Assembly: GCA_002633005.1 (NCBI GenBank)
Contig: NMRA01000083.1
Location: 260,896-324,895, forward strand
Direction of reading: 5' to 3'
From: Phoronis australis
Taxonomy: Eukaryota; Phoronida; Phoronidae
Length of the DNA: 64,000 nt
Positions 1 to 11,266 of this stretch are shown here, piece after piece. Positions within the stretch are counted from its first letter, which is position 1. Each line of letters starts with the position of its first letter. Under the pieces are notes generated by a model. It made no database searches. It saw nothing but the letters and a program-made list of their open reading frames with translations, and was not told the origin of the DNA. A program made the position numbers and the translations under genes.

Positions 1-47
1 CATTTTGGAGTCTCATGTAAAGGATTTGCTGTAGGACGTAATTTAGT

Positions 48-493
48 GGGCCTGTTGCAACCCAAAGCTGATGCCAGCACTGAATTGATTTGATGCTTCA
101 GTTTGGCACGGGGTGGTGAACCAAACTAATGCCTGCGCTAAACTAAAGCTACCGTAAGTTCCCAAATTATTGCCTATGGTTTATATGTTTTTTAATGGTT
201 ATCAGAACTGAAATTGACGACACCGAGTGCGGCGTGGTGCGTAATAGTTTCTCAGGACATTTCACCCATGTGATTCATCCATATGACCTGCATACGTGAG
301 CACTTATTGTCGTCTCTTTTGGGTTCTGATAAGCATCAAAAAAGTCCATGAACCACGTGCAATGATAATTTGGGAACTTACAGTAGCTTAAGTTTGGCGT
401 AGGCATCAGTTTGGCTAACTAACCTGTGCCAAATTGAAGTATGCCCGGCAATTCAATTAGGCGCAGCAATCAGTTTGGGCTGCAACAGGTCCA
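48..493. mobile_element. Fold-back inverted-repeat element
   Basis: The left arm from about 48 (ggcctgttgcaacccaaa) and the right arm to about 493 (tttgggctgcaacaggtcc) are inverted copies, with further inverted matches for about 120 bases each side (for example acttacagtagctta against taaagctaccgtaagt). No coding capacity. No target duplication could be identified with certainty. Confidence 0.75.
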
Positions 494-1027
494 TTTGTTG
501 GGAGCTTCTTAAGTTGCCCTGTTGATTGTGAAGAATTTTCTCAGTGGCAAGGGTTTTCATCTAGAGCTACATAAAATTGAAGGAAACTAAAAAAATTAAT
601 AAACAACTCGAATACTCTTATGCATGTAATGTCAATCCTTTTTGTAGATTTTTGTCTCAAAAACTGACTCATTTTATTTTGTCGCAAAATTGACTCTCAT
701 TAAGTCCCAAATTTATAAAAAGTGGTATGCAGAACTTTGGTTCTGCCCGGGGCGATTGTTTATGGGATAGTCCCTCTTACTATAGTCAAATGCATGGACC
801 CTAGTACTAAGAAAAGAGAAACTATTCAATTTAAGTACAAATCAGTCACAGGTTATTCATAGTAATTCAGTGGATGCCGCCGATGTGTATGTCCGGGGCC
901 GTCGCTCCATCACCTCTCCCCCTTCCATGCGCTATACAGCTGTAAAGTGCCATGAATTCAGTTAGGAAATGGGTTATGATTACTTTTGGCTTCCCTTATT
1001 TTGTGAACTGAGTTTTCATCAGGCATG

Positions 1028-1218
1028 TGTTACGCTAACATTATTTGCATGCAAGTGAACGAGAAAAGATGCACTGTTCACCTCAGAGTATCCAGTGAAT
1101 TCCTCACCATATAAAAACGTTAGATGGCGCCATCACAGATTGTAGTGAGGTAGTTACTATTCATTGGGTTGGCCGAATGTGTATTGGATGAGATAACTGT
1201 GGTGGTAAACCAATTCGC
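1028..1218 (+). repeat. Interspersed repeat, copy 1 (partner at 3222)
   Basis: Shares with 3222-3470 the ordered blocks ttacgctaaca, ttgcatgcaa, ctcagagtatccag, gtgaattcct, and tgtattggatsagataa. Family not recognised. Confidence 0.65.
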
Positions 1219-1259
1219 CTTCCAAGTAAGGCAAATGACCAACTTTTACTAGTGCGACT

Positions 1260-1286
1260 CACACACACACACACACACACACACAT
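1260..1286. repeat. (CA)n microsatellite
   Basis: About 13 uninterrupted CA units. Confidence 0.95.
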
Positions 1287-3221
1287 ATCTGATAATTAAG
1301 GTAAGACGGGAGTTGTCGTTCTGTGCATTACAATTAACAGCTGTTGCGAATACGGGTTGCAAAAGAACATTCCGTCTGTATGTGTAATCGGGACGCTGAC
1401 ATGCATGTCTGGTTATCGAGCCTGGTTAGGATTTGATGAAAACAATCGCCATGATACAGTATGCAGTATGCATCAACTATACAAAGCAGTACAATCTTGA
1501 GTTTCGCTCTTAGGCACTGTCCGTCTTTGTTCTGAGATACTAGAAATACGGGATGCGTGCATTTATGATTGATGCGCCATGATTGACAATCAAGCCCCAG
1601 CATTTTGAGGGGAAAAATGAGACCGATCACTTGCATTGGAGTAAACTGGGTATGTATTTGGAGACGAAAGTTTGAGAGACTGGACCTTAGTGGACTTAAT
1701 CATTCGTAACTGCAAGAACGGCTGCGGTTGAATATGATTGAGCCGAAATGTCTTATCTATATAAAGCCACACGGTGGGCCACTATTTATAGAGGCCATCA
1801 CATGACAAACCGGGCCAGTGACAAGTTCACCCTTAAAGTTCTTGGAATTCAACCATGACCAAATAAGGTATAACCAAAATAGAAGAATACACTAGCTCCA
1901 ACGATGACCAACAGGTGTCATGCTAATACAGAAACAGAGATGTGATCATTCGTGTTACCATATGTAACCGCAGCTTATAATTACTTCCGCCTTGTCCCAG
2001 GTTTGCGGCCACACAGGAATTACAATTGACGCAAGGTAGCTTAGAACAAGTTACCCTATCCCAATAAGGTGGAGGAAGTTGTCACAAGTAGGGCAAGTTG
2101 CACTAGTTTAAATAGCGTCCGTACAGCAATCGTTCCAAGAGTAACTTGTTCTGTGTGTGGAGGGCACTAAAGCACTGTCTTACATTAAATTGATGGAGGC
2201 TCTATGTGTAAGCAGCATTAGCCATTGTTAGTGGTATCATTTTTATCAGGAATTATCATCATCAATCATGCCTTATCCAATCAAACATTGAATCTGGACT
2301 ATGCTCTCCATTAGAAATTACCTACTGCAGTCAGTGGTTGACTTGGCAACCCGCATATTGCGTTTGGCAACCTGGAAAATATCCCAAGTCACCATGAAGT
2401 CGCCACTGCGAGTACTAGTATCAAAGTCAGAAAATAATTCCCCTGAAATTCGTTTCAAAGTTTTTGTTGACATACAAACTTGAAACTACTAACAGTTTTC
2501 CTAGATTGGCTTTGGTTCACAATTGTTTCGTTTATTTCGTGAAATCATTGCATTTGTCACCACAGCAGTCAGCAAACATCAAACACGCTTATAAATTACA
2601 ATGGGAAGAAAAAAGACGGAAGTTGTAATTTTTCCACAAAAATTGGGAAAGATCAGTAAAGCATGCGCCTGCTGTGTATGTGGTCGTCTGCTTCTGTCTT
2701 TGTTTGAATGGTGTATATGGGGAAAGGAAGAGAAAAATGTAAGTTTCTGTGAACAACTTTGTTTTTTAATACACGATTTCGACGTCAGTTTTGGTGACCT
2801 CAGATTTTGTTTGGCAACCTGGCGTCAACCTGGGTGTCGAGCACTGTACCGTGTAGTCAATATTTTAGATTTTTTTACTCATTGTGAAGTTATGTTCTGC
2901 ATTTACTGCATCACAGCACGCCCCAACAAGTAGGACATGTTATTGTTGAGCTGGCCTTAATTCAAGTGAACAGCTTGCTATTTTGATGAAATGTTTATGT
3001 TTCTGACCACTAACTTGTTATCAGCTTCACATAGGGCACATTGAATTTTACTTGGTATGTCATTGACCTACCCTTCGGTAAAAGATAAATTTGTCATCTA
3101 AGTACAGCCACAGCTCAAAATATATATATATAGGTTCCTATGAAGGTGAAAATGTCGCATTCCAATTTCTGAGTTCCAAGTGGCCATTTCTAGTATTTTT
3201 ACACATTAGACAAGTCTTACG

Positions 3222-3470
3222 CTAACACGAATTGCATGCAATTGGACGAGAAATCGTGCACTGTTTACCTCAGAGTATCCAGCGAAGACACTGCTTCAAA
3301 AGTGGACGAGAAAGTGTCGACTGTTGTCCACAGAGTTATCCAGTGAATTCCTTGGCACATCAAAGGCTTGATGGCATTGTCGCAGATTGAAGTGACCTAG
3401 TCGCTATTCATGGGCTTGGATGAATATGTATTGGATCAGATAATTGCAATTGTAACCCAACTTGCCTGTG
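3222..3470 (+). repeat. Interspersed repeat, copy 2, with internal duplication
   Basis: Same family as 1028-1218 and same orientation. The segment gtggacgagaaagtg to agagttatccag repeats the preceding ggacgagaaatcgtg to agagtatccag, a small internal duplication absent from copy 1. Confidence 0.65.
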
Positions 3471-4632
3471 TTTAGCTTACTAGTTTCAAAGTCAAAAAAT
3501 GAACAATAAGTAAGGCCAACATGAAAATTGAAAGGTATATACTAGCTGTCTTTGAATTTTTAAAATTGATGCATTATAAGAGAAATTAGCGTATAGGATT
3601 TCTTTACCATCACGGCTAAGGCATGGGCATTAATTTGTGAATAGATTAGGACAGATTAGTCAAAGTCTGGCATAGGCTCGCTTAGGTGTTGGGGTAACAA
3701 AACCCAAATGTTAGTGTAGAAGTTGTCTCATGATCTATTTTATCGTATATTTCTGCCAAATGGCGTTTGCAGGTAGTCGTGGTAATGGGTGTGATGGTAG
3801 CTTTGTTTGCCTTGTCAGTTTTGGAAGTGACTTTATGCCAGTGTCTCTTTTAACGTTTGCGGATTTTAATTTATGATTGTTACAGGTGACTGTCTGTTGT
3901 TACGGTAAGTGTTAGAGGTGTCAAGGTCGTCTTTGTTGTTGTCTGTGTTGTTGATTCCGGTGTTGTTGACAGTTTGATCAGCGTTGTTGTTGTGTTCAGG
4001 TTTAGTTGCATTATTAATGTCAGGAGAGTCTATTATGTTGTTGCTCTTGTTGCCATAACCATTTTCGACTTTCCTAAGTGTCACATCTACAGAAAGCTTA
4101 CGTTTTGTTGCAAATAATATCTGTGGATATGGTGATCAGATGGCTTGCTCCAGCTACATAACCTTAAATATAAATAACGTGATATAAATAAATGTAAAAC
4201 AGAAAACAAATACATCATGAGTTTGAAGGAAACTCAACATGTTTGGGTGTGAAATTAACATTGATATTATTAATATATTAAAGGACATTACCTTATGTAC
4301 ATAAAAATTATTAACCCTATCACTTCTAGAATGAAATTGTATTGCAATAAGATTTCTTTTTTAAACATTGCAGTTAACCAGGAAATTTAAAGAGATTGCT
4401 ACGTACTTCAGTTAAGAAAATTAGCAAGTGGAAAAAGATATGTTTCGTTTATTTACAGAGATCTAAGCTTTTGTCTGAAATGTCTTAGGCCTTCAGCGTT
4501 TACTGTCTCAAACAGTTTAAATTTAATATTATAAAAACATGGTTGGGACCCTTATCTCGATCAAATATAAATGTATATAAATAGTGTTGAAGACACTTTG
4601 TTTGCCAAAGAAGCAAACTAGAAAGTGATATA

Positions 4633-6032
4633 CCGTATTCGCCGTAATAACCGCCCAGGGTGCTTAGAAAAGTTCGGTTCAGGGGGGGCGCTTATTATAA
4701 CCCAAGGCGGTTGAAACCCGGTCTCCGAAACGGGTGAATTGGGAAGCTAAGATTCATCAAAATTACGCTCTGCAACGTATATGTAATCTATGAAAGACTT
4801 TCAACAAAAGTGTGGTGCATTGCTATCGAACTTTGCTGCTAAATTACGATCATTTTACAGAAAATTTTGCTGAAATCCCCGGGCGAAAACTCGCCAACTG
4901 ACTGCCTCGAAATCGCCATCTTCGATATGGCGACTTGAATAAAAATGGTTTCGACTTAAGCAAATTACCAAAAACCCTCATTAAGTTTTATAAGTACCGT
5001 CTCTAAGATTTTTTTAAGTTCCCGTGGAGTCTGGATTAACGGCAGGTTTATGTACAAATCTGTGCAACATCGTGCCATCTACATGTATGATCGGCAACAC
5101 GGTGAGAAAAATGTCTGGACGAACACACGCATTATTGTCCCATGACGTTTGTTTTCAAGTTCGTCTGCGAGTAAGCGAGCGCGTGCGTGTCACCAGATTT
5201 CATTTGCCAAAGCAGTGACCGTCTTTCGGTCAGAGCCTTGCAAACCAACTAGCTAGATGTGTCTAAAGAAATTTGCACAAGCAGTAGGCCTAAACCAGAG
5301 CGTGTTTCATTCAGCACTTGCCGGTCTCGTGCTAAAAACTTTCTACATTTGTCTCGGTAAGGCCCATATTAGTCGCCGTGTAGCTGGATGCGTACGTAAC
5401 TATCAGTTGTCATTTTATCGTATATTCGGCTTAAAAACTCCAATTATGGTTAATCAAACAATCCATCTCAAAAATAACGCAAACATGTTTTATAGTATTA
5501 GAAATTGTTGGAAATTAGTGCCAATATTCATTTCTTATCGATGCTATGCTACCCGTTTCATGAATGGATAGTTCCCGACTAATGTCTTTGATGACAGGTT
5601 CATGTATGTAGCGCTCGCTTCCTGGCCACGTGCGTTTAACACAGAGTTTAACACTGAGTTATTTTTATTCATGAGACAGTCGATGTGTCTACTGAAAGGT
5701 CAGACCATAGTGGGACACGGTCGTCGCAAGAGCGTAGCGAGTAGCGTAGATGAGCGTAGCAATGCTGTTGCGTTCTTTTTGAAGCGCTGCGTTACTTTGT
5801 GTGAAGTCACGGCTAAATACAAACGTAGCAGTGCCGCTGGTGGTCTAGAAGACCCATGCAAAATTTTTTTGATAAATTGAAGACGTTACTGTAGCCGAGT
5901 TTTAGGACTGTAGGTAAGTCATTGTTCGCATGTACACGTTCATGGACTGGGCACTTATTTCAGCAAAGTCTGAAAACGTGTGGGGGGGCGCTTATAATAT
6001 AGGGGCATGGGCGGTTATTACGGCGAATACGG
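4633..6032. mobile_element. Complete non-autonomous DNA transposon, perfect 24-bp inverted ends, TA target duplication
   Basis: The first 24 bases (starting ccgtattcgccgtaataacc) are exactly inverted at the right end, with TA on both outer sides (4631-4632, 6033-6034). Subterminal gggggcgcttat blocks are also shared by both ends. The 1.4 kb interior has only short unrelated open frames, so it is non-autonomous. Truncated or degraded relatives occur at about 28640-29190, 48347-48902 and 49385-49487. The GC-rich 'aagcgccccc' ends resemble those of ISL2EU/IS4EU-type elements, but I cannot assign the family. Confidence 0.88.
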
Positions 6033-6332
6033 TATGGCGGGTTTGCTACTAGGAAAGATAAAAACATTACTTAAGGAATGATGTAGAAAGTAACAGAAGT
6101 GTGGTAGTTATACAAAAAGTTTATTAAATAGTCTGAATCTTGTCACAATAGGGAGTGAGCAGTTTGTGAAATACCAAAAATGTGCAACTCTTTGTTTGTG
6201 CATATTTCTTTTGAATAAACAAATTTGTTGTGATTCTTTACATACTGTAGTTTTTCAGTTGTTTGACTCAATAATATGTCACATTGTCTTTCCTATTTTG
6301 AAAGCCTCACTAACCAGGCCTTCATCTAGGGG

Positions 6333-6413
6333 GTGTCCAAGTCATCCAAATGGACACCTTGAGTCAAATTTAGACATTCTATTTGGGATGTCCTGTTCAG
6401 CATTTGGACACCC
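6333..6413. repeat. Small dyad cluster (ggtgtcca/tggacacc)
   Basis: ggtgtccaagtc is followed by atggacacc and later tttggacaccc, so one half-element can pair with either of two partners. Origin unknown. Confidence 0.4.
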
Positions 6414-8280
6414 AGTTAAACTAAGCAAGTAATCATGGGTGTTTTTTTAACAGCCGTGGGAGCTCATTGGCCTATCTAGAATAAAAAATTAGAAATCATT
6501 CTAGATACGAAAAACTTATTGCAGAACCATGTCTGTACAGTAAACCACCAAACTACAACGGCAATTTGATTTGGGGTCATAGAAATGCCACACTTTATTG
6601 GTCATAGACACCCTATGAAATGGGGAAACCCATTTTTGGATGGCTTATTTATTTTTGAAATCCTGAATTACTGTAACCTGTGTCACTGGTGTGCTGCAAG
6701 TAAAAAAGTCGCACCATTTTCCCGGCTGACAAAACTATTACGGCAGTTGATGTTTTTTCGTTTTCAAAGAATTATAACATTGTTGTCATTACCTGCCATT
6801 TTCCTGGAGTGTAAAAATCAAGAAATTTCCACTATCATGATCTAACCTCGAATCACGCTTGATTAAACTTGTCAAGCAAGTATTTTGTGTTGGTACACAA
6901 TACTGTAGTTAAGCGGGTGAGACCTTACAGCCAGACAAAGGAATCTACAGGTGAAAGTTAAGTCTAATTGTTCTGAAAGTCAACCGTTTTTTCTCCATTC
7001 AAAGTTCTTTGGTGAAAGTATTTCATACAAAACGCATCTGGGTCACGACATTTGTTGAAAGTTGTTTGCAAATGGTATTTTAAATATTGGTTAATGTCTG
7101 AGCCAGCTGTTTACAACACAATTGATGGATTGCTTGAGCTTTCAGATGAAAGCAGACATTAAGAGAGCTGGACTATGGTTTGCCACTGTCAAACTGATAA
7201 TAACACCGCTGTATCCCGATTGGCCGACCAGTCAATCGGGATGCTCGTTCTGCAGCATGGGTGTGTAACGGTGAATATCCACAGTTTCCCGAAACATAGA
7301 CTAATAGCACATGAAGTGGCTACACAAACCACAATGTTTGTGACCTTGTACACTAGCTGCGACATCACTAATTACTAGCAGTGCCTCAGGTGTGTTTTAA
7401 CAGTTTGCTTCCAGGAAGTAGGTTATCTGCTCACTAATCAGAAGCTAAGTTGTGTACTGGACGGAAGCAGCGCCTCCTCTGGGAGTTCCATGAGAAAATA
7501 TTTCAGTTTAAAATGTATTGCCTATGATCTGTGCTGGAAACAATGTCTATCATGATGGCATTGGGATAGAACTGTGTGATCTGAAGAATGCTACTTCAGT
7601 CGGTGATACTTGTAGGTCTCAGAAAGCCAATAGGCCTATGTCACTCAGATTTTGAATTTTATCGTTCGTTAGTGTTTAAAAATTTTACTTAATAAGATCG
7701 TCGTTTCTTCCATATATTTTACGACTACTCATATTTCTATCCTCTGTCTGATGGAAAAGTGGTACAGTTACTTCCAATATAGCTTAATATTGACCAACCT
7801 GAATATCACTTTTCATGCCACCTGGACATCAGGTATTCCTAATCAGGATCTGACCAATCAAACAATTCCGGGCTCAACTATTCAGCTATCTATAGGGGAT
7901 AATAAAGCCATTATCTTTTGGCCCAGGACCACAAACCCTATGTTAAGCTGGGTTAGTTACGCAGTCCAACTGGGATAATAATGTGATTAAGAGCAGGGTT
8001 CAGAAAGAACTGCTTTCACTGACTGCATGTCAATTTCAAAAGGCCTGTTGTGTGGGAATAACCTATGATTTACAAGCATCTGCAAAATCCACTGTGCAGA
8101 TTAGTTAACCCCTCCATGCCCAAAATGAACATTATGCAGAAATCATAACCTTTGACCACGAACCCAGCAGGCCATGTCAACACGTCGCAAAGCAGGTACA
8201 AACAAGAGCAATTCAATAAGAAGAAAAATCAAATGGAAGAGGAATCGTGATGTCACCCTTGGGATTGTATACACCGGTGA

Positions 8281-9053
8281 CCTAAAGTCGTGAATATAAG
8301 CATAATAAGCAGTTGATTGTCATACTACCCAATGTCAGTTTGCAACTGCTCATGTGATGTCATGGACATATATCAGCCTTCACAAATATACGTGTTTTGA
8401 CAATCTTAATCCTTGTTTGTATCCGTAAGCAGAGTTTTAAAACAGTCGCTAATATCGCTGGCCATTTTGAATGAGGCCCTAAAGTCGTGAACGTTTCGTT
8501 TAGACGGAAATGCACGAAGTATGACCACACATGTCAACTACAGTGCTTCCAGTTACTCTAGATGACATAAAAATGCATTGCATTGTTTATTAATTCAGTT
8601 TCAATTGAAATAAATTGTTATATGTTTTGCACCCAACTTTGATGTGCACAGACATTTTCAATGAGGTTGTTCACGTAAAACGCTAAGAATCCAGCATCAA
8701 TTATCACTCTGTATTTTATTGTTTTGGCCTTACAAAACTTGATCCACCCTGGGACATTTTGATACATTGTTCAAGCTACCCCTGGAGCGCGTGATTGAGT
8801 AAATCTGAACGATAAATATTTTCAAAAATATATCTAAAGAACGCACAAAAAAGTGAATTAGTGAAATATGCTGAAAAAAGAAGCCACTCACTCACTGTTT
8901 GTTATCATATTGTGAATACGAACACGTCCGGGTATTCGTTTGACGTTCGTAAGCAGACGAACGCTGGAAACTTCAACAACGCCCAGATGTCGCAGGATGG
9001 CGCAGAAGAGGAAATAAGATCGTTCACGAGTTTAGGGCACTCATGACTTTAGG
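8281..9053. mobile_element. Possible inverted-repeat element (cctaaagtc ends)
   Basis: Starts cctaaagtcgtga and ends tcatgactttagg, inverted copies with one mismatch. A second copy of the left motif sits at about 8476 and an inverted internal match at 9021-9037. No target duplication was confirmed. Confidence 0.45.
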
Positions 9054-9216
9054 ACCTCTGACGGTATAATAAGTAGATGAGGAATAATCAGTGTGGGCTC
9101 TAAGGTTTTAGCATTGGCGAAAAAACTTTTCACCAAGTATGATGCTGTGACACAAAGTTTGCACGATACAGGTTGCAATTTTCGTTCGATCACGAAATTT
9201 ACACGCAACTCGTAGT

Positions 9217-9620
9217 TCTAAAAGTACTGGAACCCTATTGTTTTTCGTCTTATCAGTTCCAAGATGGCAGATCTGGTGGCAATTTTGTTTTCACTTACAG
9301 ATTCAAATGCTCGTAGAGGATATATTTTTTTACCTACACAGCTGAAGATCAGTACGATTATTGTGCCAGACGTTTGCTACATACGTGCCAGAAATATTTA
9401 TTCTGGTTAAAGATGGCAGAAATATTGGCAATTGAGCATGTGCACCTTGATTTCGGGTTAAAATGTTTTGTCCTGTAGACAGTGCATTGTAGGGCCAATT
9501 TTTAATTTGCTAGTTTTCTGTGACAAGGTATTATCCAGTTCTGTGTAACTGGAAGTTGCTTTCAAGATGGTGGATCTGGTGCATTTTGACCCATTTTCAG
9601 TTTTCATGGGTACTCTTGCA
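9217..9620 (+). repeat. Three diverged tandem units of about 152 bp
   Basis: An aagatggyrg motif recurs at 9261, 9411 and 9564, each time followed by gaaat or gatctgg and a TTG/TTT-rich stretch. The spacing (150, 153) suggests old tandem duplication. Confidence 0.35.
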
Positions 9621-9956
9621 TATGATTTCTAACCATTTTTTCTCAGACTTGCTGTTTTTGAGTTGACTTTCAATTTTTTAAAAATGTAAAATTTGAAAAT
9701 TTTCGGAAATTGTACGTAATTTTATGAAACCGATGTGTTTGATAGAGTTTTAAACGGGCTTTCAGTTGGTATTTTCCATTTTTTTGCGAGGATGTCTACT
9801 GTTCGAATTATTTGAGATTTACTGATAATGCTGTTCCTTTGTTGAACGATTTTTGTTTGTTTAGTTTACCCTCTGTTGAACAAAACTGTGGCCTATTTGT
9901 TGCTCATTTCTGACATCTTCGTTCGTCGTATGAATGTTATCATATTGTTCATCACC

Positions 9957-10095
9957 TCCACCACCATCATCATAATCATTGTCGTGGTCATCATCTCCAT
10001 CATCATCTTTTCAGTTAATTTCGCCAAGTGATGCTCCCGGCCTCCGACCGCTTTCATTCTGTATATCTACCAATTGAGTGCATATCAACTCATTG

Positions 10096-10133
<38 letters not shown>

Positions 10134-10134
10134 C
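9957..10134. repeat. Low-complexity CAT/CCA and GTT microsatellites
   Basis: 9957-10012 is a CAT/CCA-rich run and 10095-10133 a GTT run with one GAT interruption. Confidence 0.85.
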
Positions 10135-10210
10135 CTTATCAGTTTTTTATAGTGTTCAGTGTAAAATTTTTATTCTCATGAGGAACCTAGTAAAAATTTA
10201 CTATCCAGTG

Positions 10211-10480
10211 AGGGTTAAGATGATGATCATTAGAAGGTTGGAGTTTGCTAATGGTAACATATATAGCCCATTGAATTCAGTCCTGCTGCTTGGACTGCTT
10301 GGTCACCTATGTAATCCTTAACCACACCTCGTCGTGTCATAAAACTATGTGTGCCTGTTGACTGCTGGCAGCCTAGCCATTCTCTTGTTATGTTGGCAGG
10401 TAATGGGGCAATTGAAACTTGCGCTTCAGTTCATAATTTTTTATTGGGTTTTGGCTGGAATTTTCACCTGTACTAAGTTG
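10211..10480 (+). repeat. Interspersed repeat with an inverted partner at 30160
   Basis: The plus strand here matches the minus strand of 30160-30410 through ggtcacctatgtaatcctt, aaaactatgtg, cctgttgact, ttatgttggcagg, attgggttttggctg and ttttcacctgta, in the same order. Family not recognised. Confidence 0.75.
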
Positions 10481-10720
10481 ATCATGTATTCATGAGATGT
10501 CAAAAAGTTTTAAAAAGTTGTTGAAAAACGATGCCTCAGAGGTGAGAATTGAAGTACAAACTCAGTTTTGTAAAACGCACATCATTAATGTTAGACCTGC
10601 TAAACATTTCTGAATTATAAAGAATTTTACGCACTTCCCAATTCTTAGTCCATATTGTTTTGTCATCATGTCGCTTACTAAGGTTTAAATAGTATTTCTG
10701 ACCCAAAGTTTCTTTTTCAG

Positions 10721-11266
10721 GTACTGACGTTTAATACTGCTTGTACTCTCGGCATTAAGAAAGCGGAAACAGGCTTGACAGATTTCCACAGCACACCTTA
10801 TCTTTCGTTTGAAAACTATCTCTACTACTTGAACATAGAAGTCTTTCAAAAGTTACAAGAAGACATAAAAACTGCTGCCCTGGACAAAATTGATGAAGTC
10901 TGTTGGCTGATCTGTGCCAAGCGCTATCTTAAGCGGGACCCTAGAATCATCGATGACGATGGAGTATTCAAGTTATGGATGATGTTTAACTTTTTGGCGG
11001 AGACCAACTCTAATGGCGAGCCATTGTACCCCCTCTTCATGGATCACGAAGAAGTGAAGTTTCTGCTACAGAGATTAGTCCAAATATTAGGATGTCCGTG
11101 GTCTGATGAAGCTTTAAGCGAGGTCTCTAAACAAATCAAGCAGTTCTCCTTTCCAGCATTTTTGAACGTCATAGAAACGAGGTATGCTAATGGAACGGAC
11201 ACCAACGGCATGCGTATAGGGGTCGGGGAACTCTATGAAGAATTTTTAATGGACATTATCAAAAAG
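10721..11266 (+). CDS. SWAP70: SWAP70 exon 2: EF-hand-like N-terminal region
   Basis: Starts after tctttttcag and ends at AAAAAG|GTGAGA; 182 codons, phase 0 at both ends. The translation begins VLTFNTACTLGIKKAE, matching the SWAP70 sequence just after its exon-1 motif SKSQLK. It continues through KIDEVCWLICAKRYL and VFKLWMMFNFLAE, which align with vertebrate KIEFNRMCWTLCVKKNL and AFKIWVIFNFLSE. Vertebrate genes split this stretch over several exons; here it is one. Confidence 0.9.

Larger units (their letters stand above)
493..10720 (+). other. SWAP70 5' flank or first intron: no coding exon recognised
   Basis: Apart from the repeats listed, this is AT-rich non-coding sequence. I searched by eye for a short exon ending in a SKSQLK-like peptide before a GT donor, as expected for SWAP70 exon 1, and did not find one; a CAG-CTG-AAG at about 9340 is not followed by GT. 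Confidence 0.5.

Noticed and set aside
2601-2933. 110-codon plus open frame starting MGRKKTEVV
   Set aside because: Cys/Phe-rich tail, AT-rich third positions, no recognisable domain or flanking exon.
3866-4084. Minus open frame rich in Asn/Asp
   Set aside because: Produced by a GTT/GTC-rich low-complexity stretch; no start context, no splice logic, no family resemblance.
8173-8290. Basic open frame starting MSTRRKAGTNKSNSIRRK
   Set aside because: Short, ends at the edge of a repeat, and no family match; probably chance.
9330-9345. CAG-CTG-AAG as possible end of SWAP70 exon 1
   Set aside because: Not followed by a GT donor, and the preceding peptide does not resemble the SWAP70 N-terminus.
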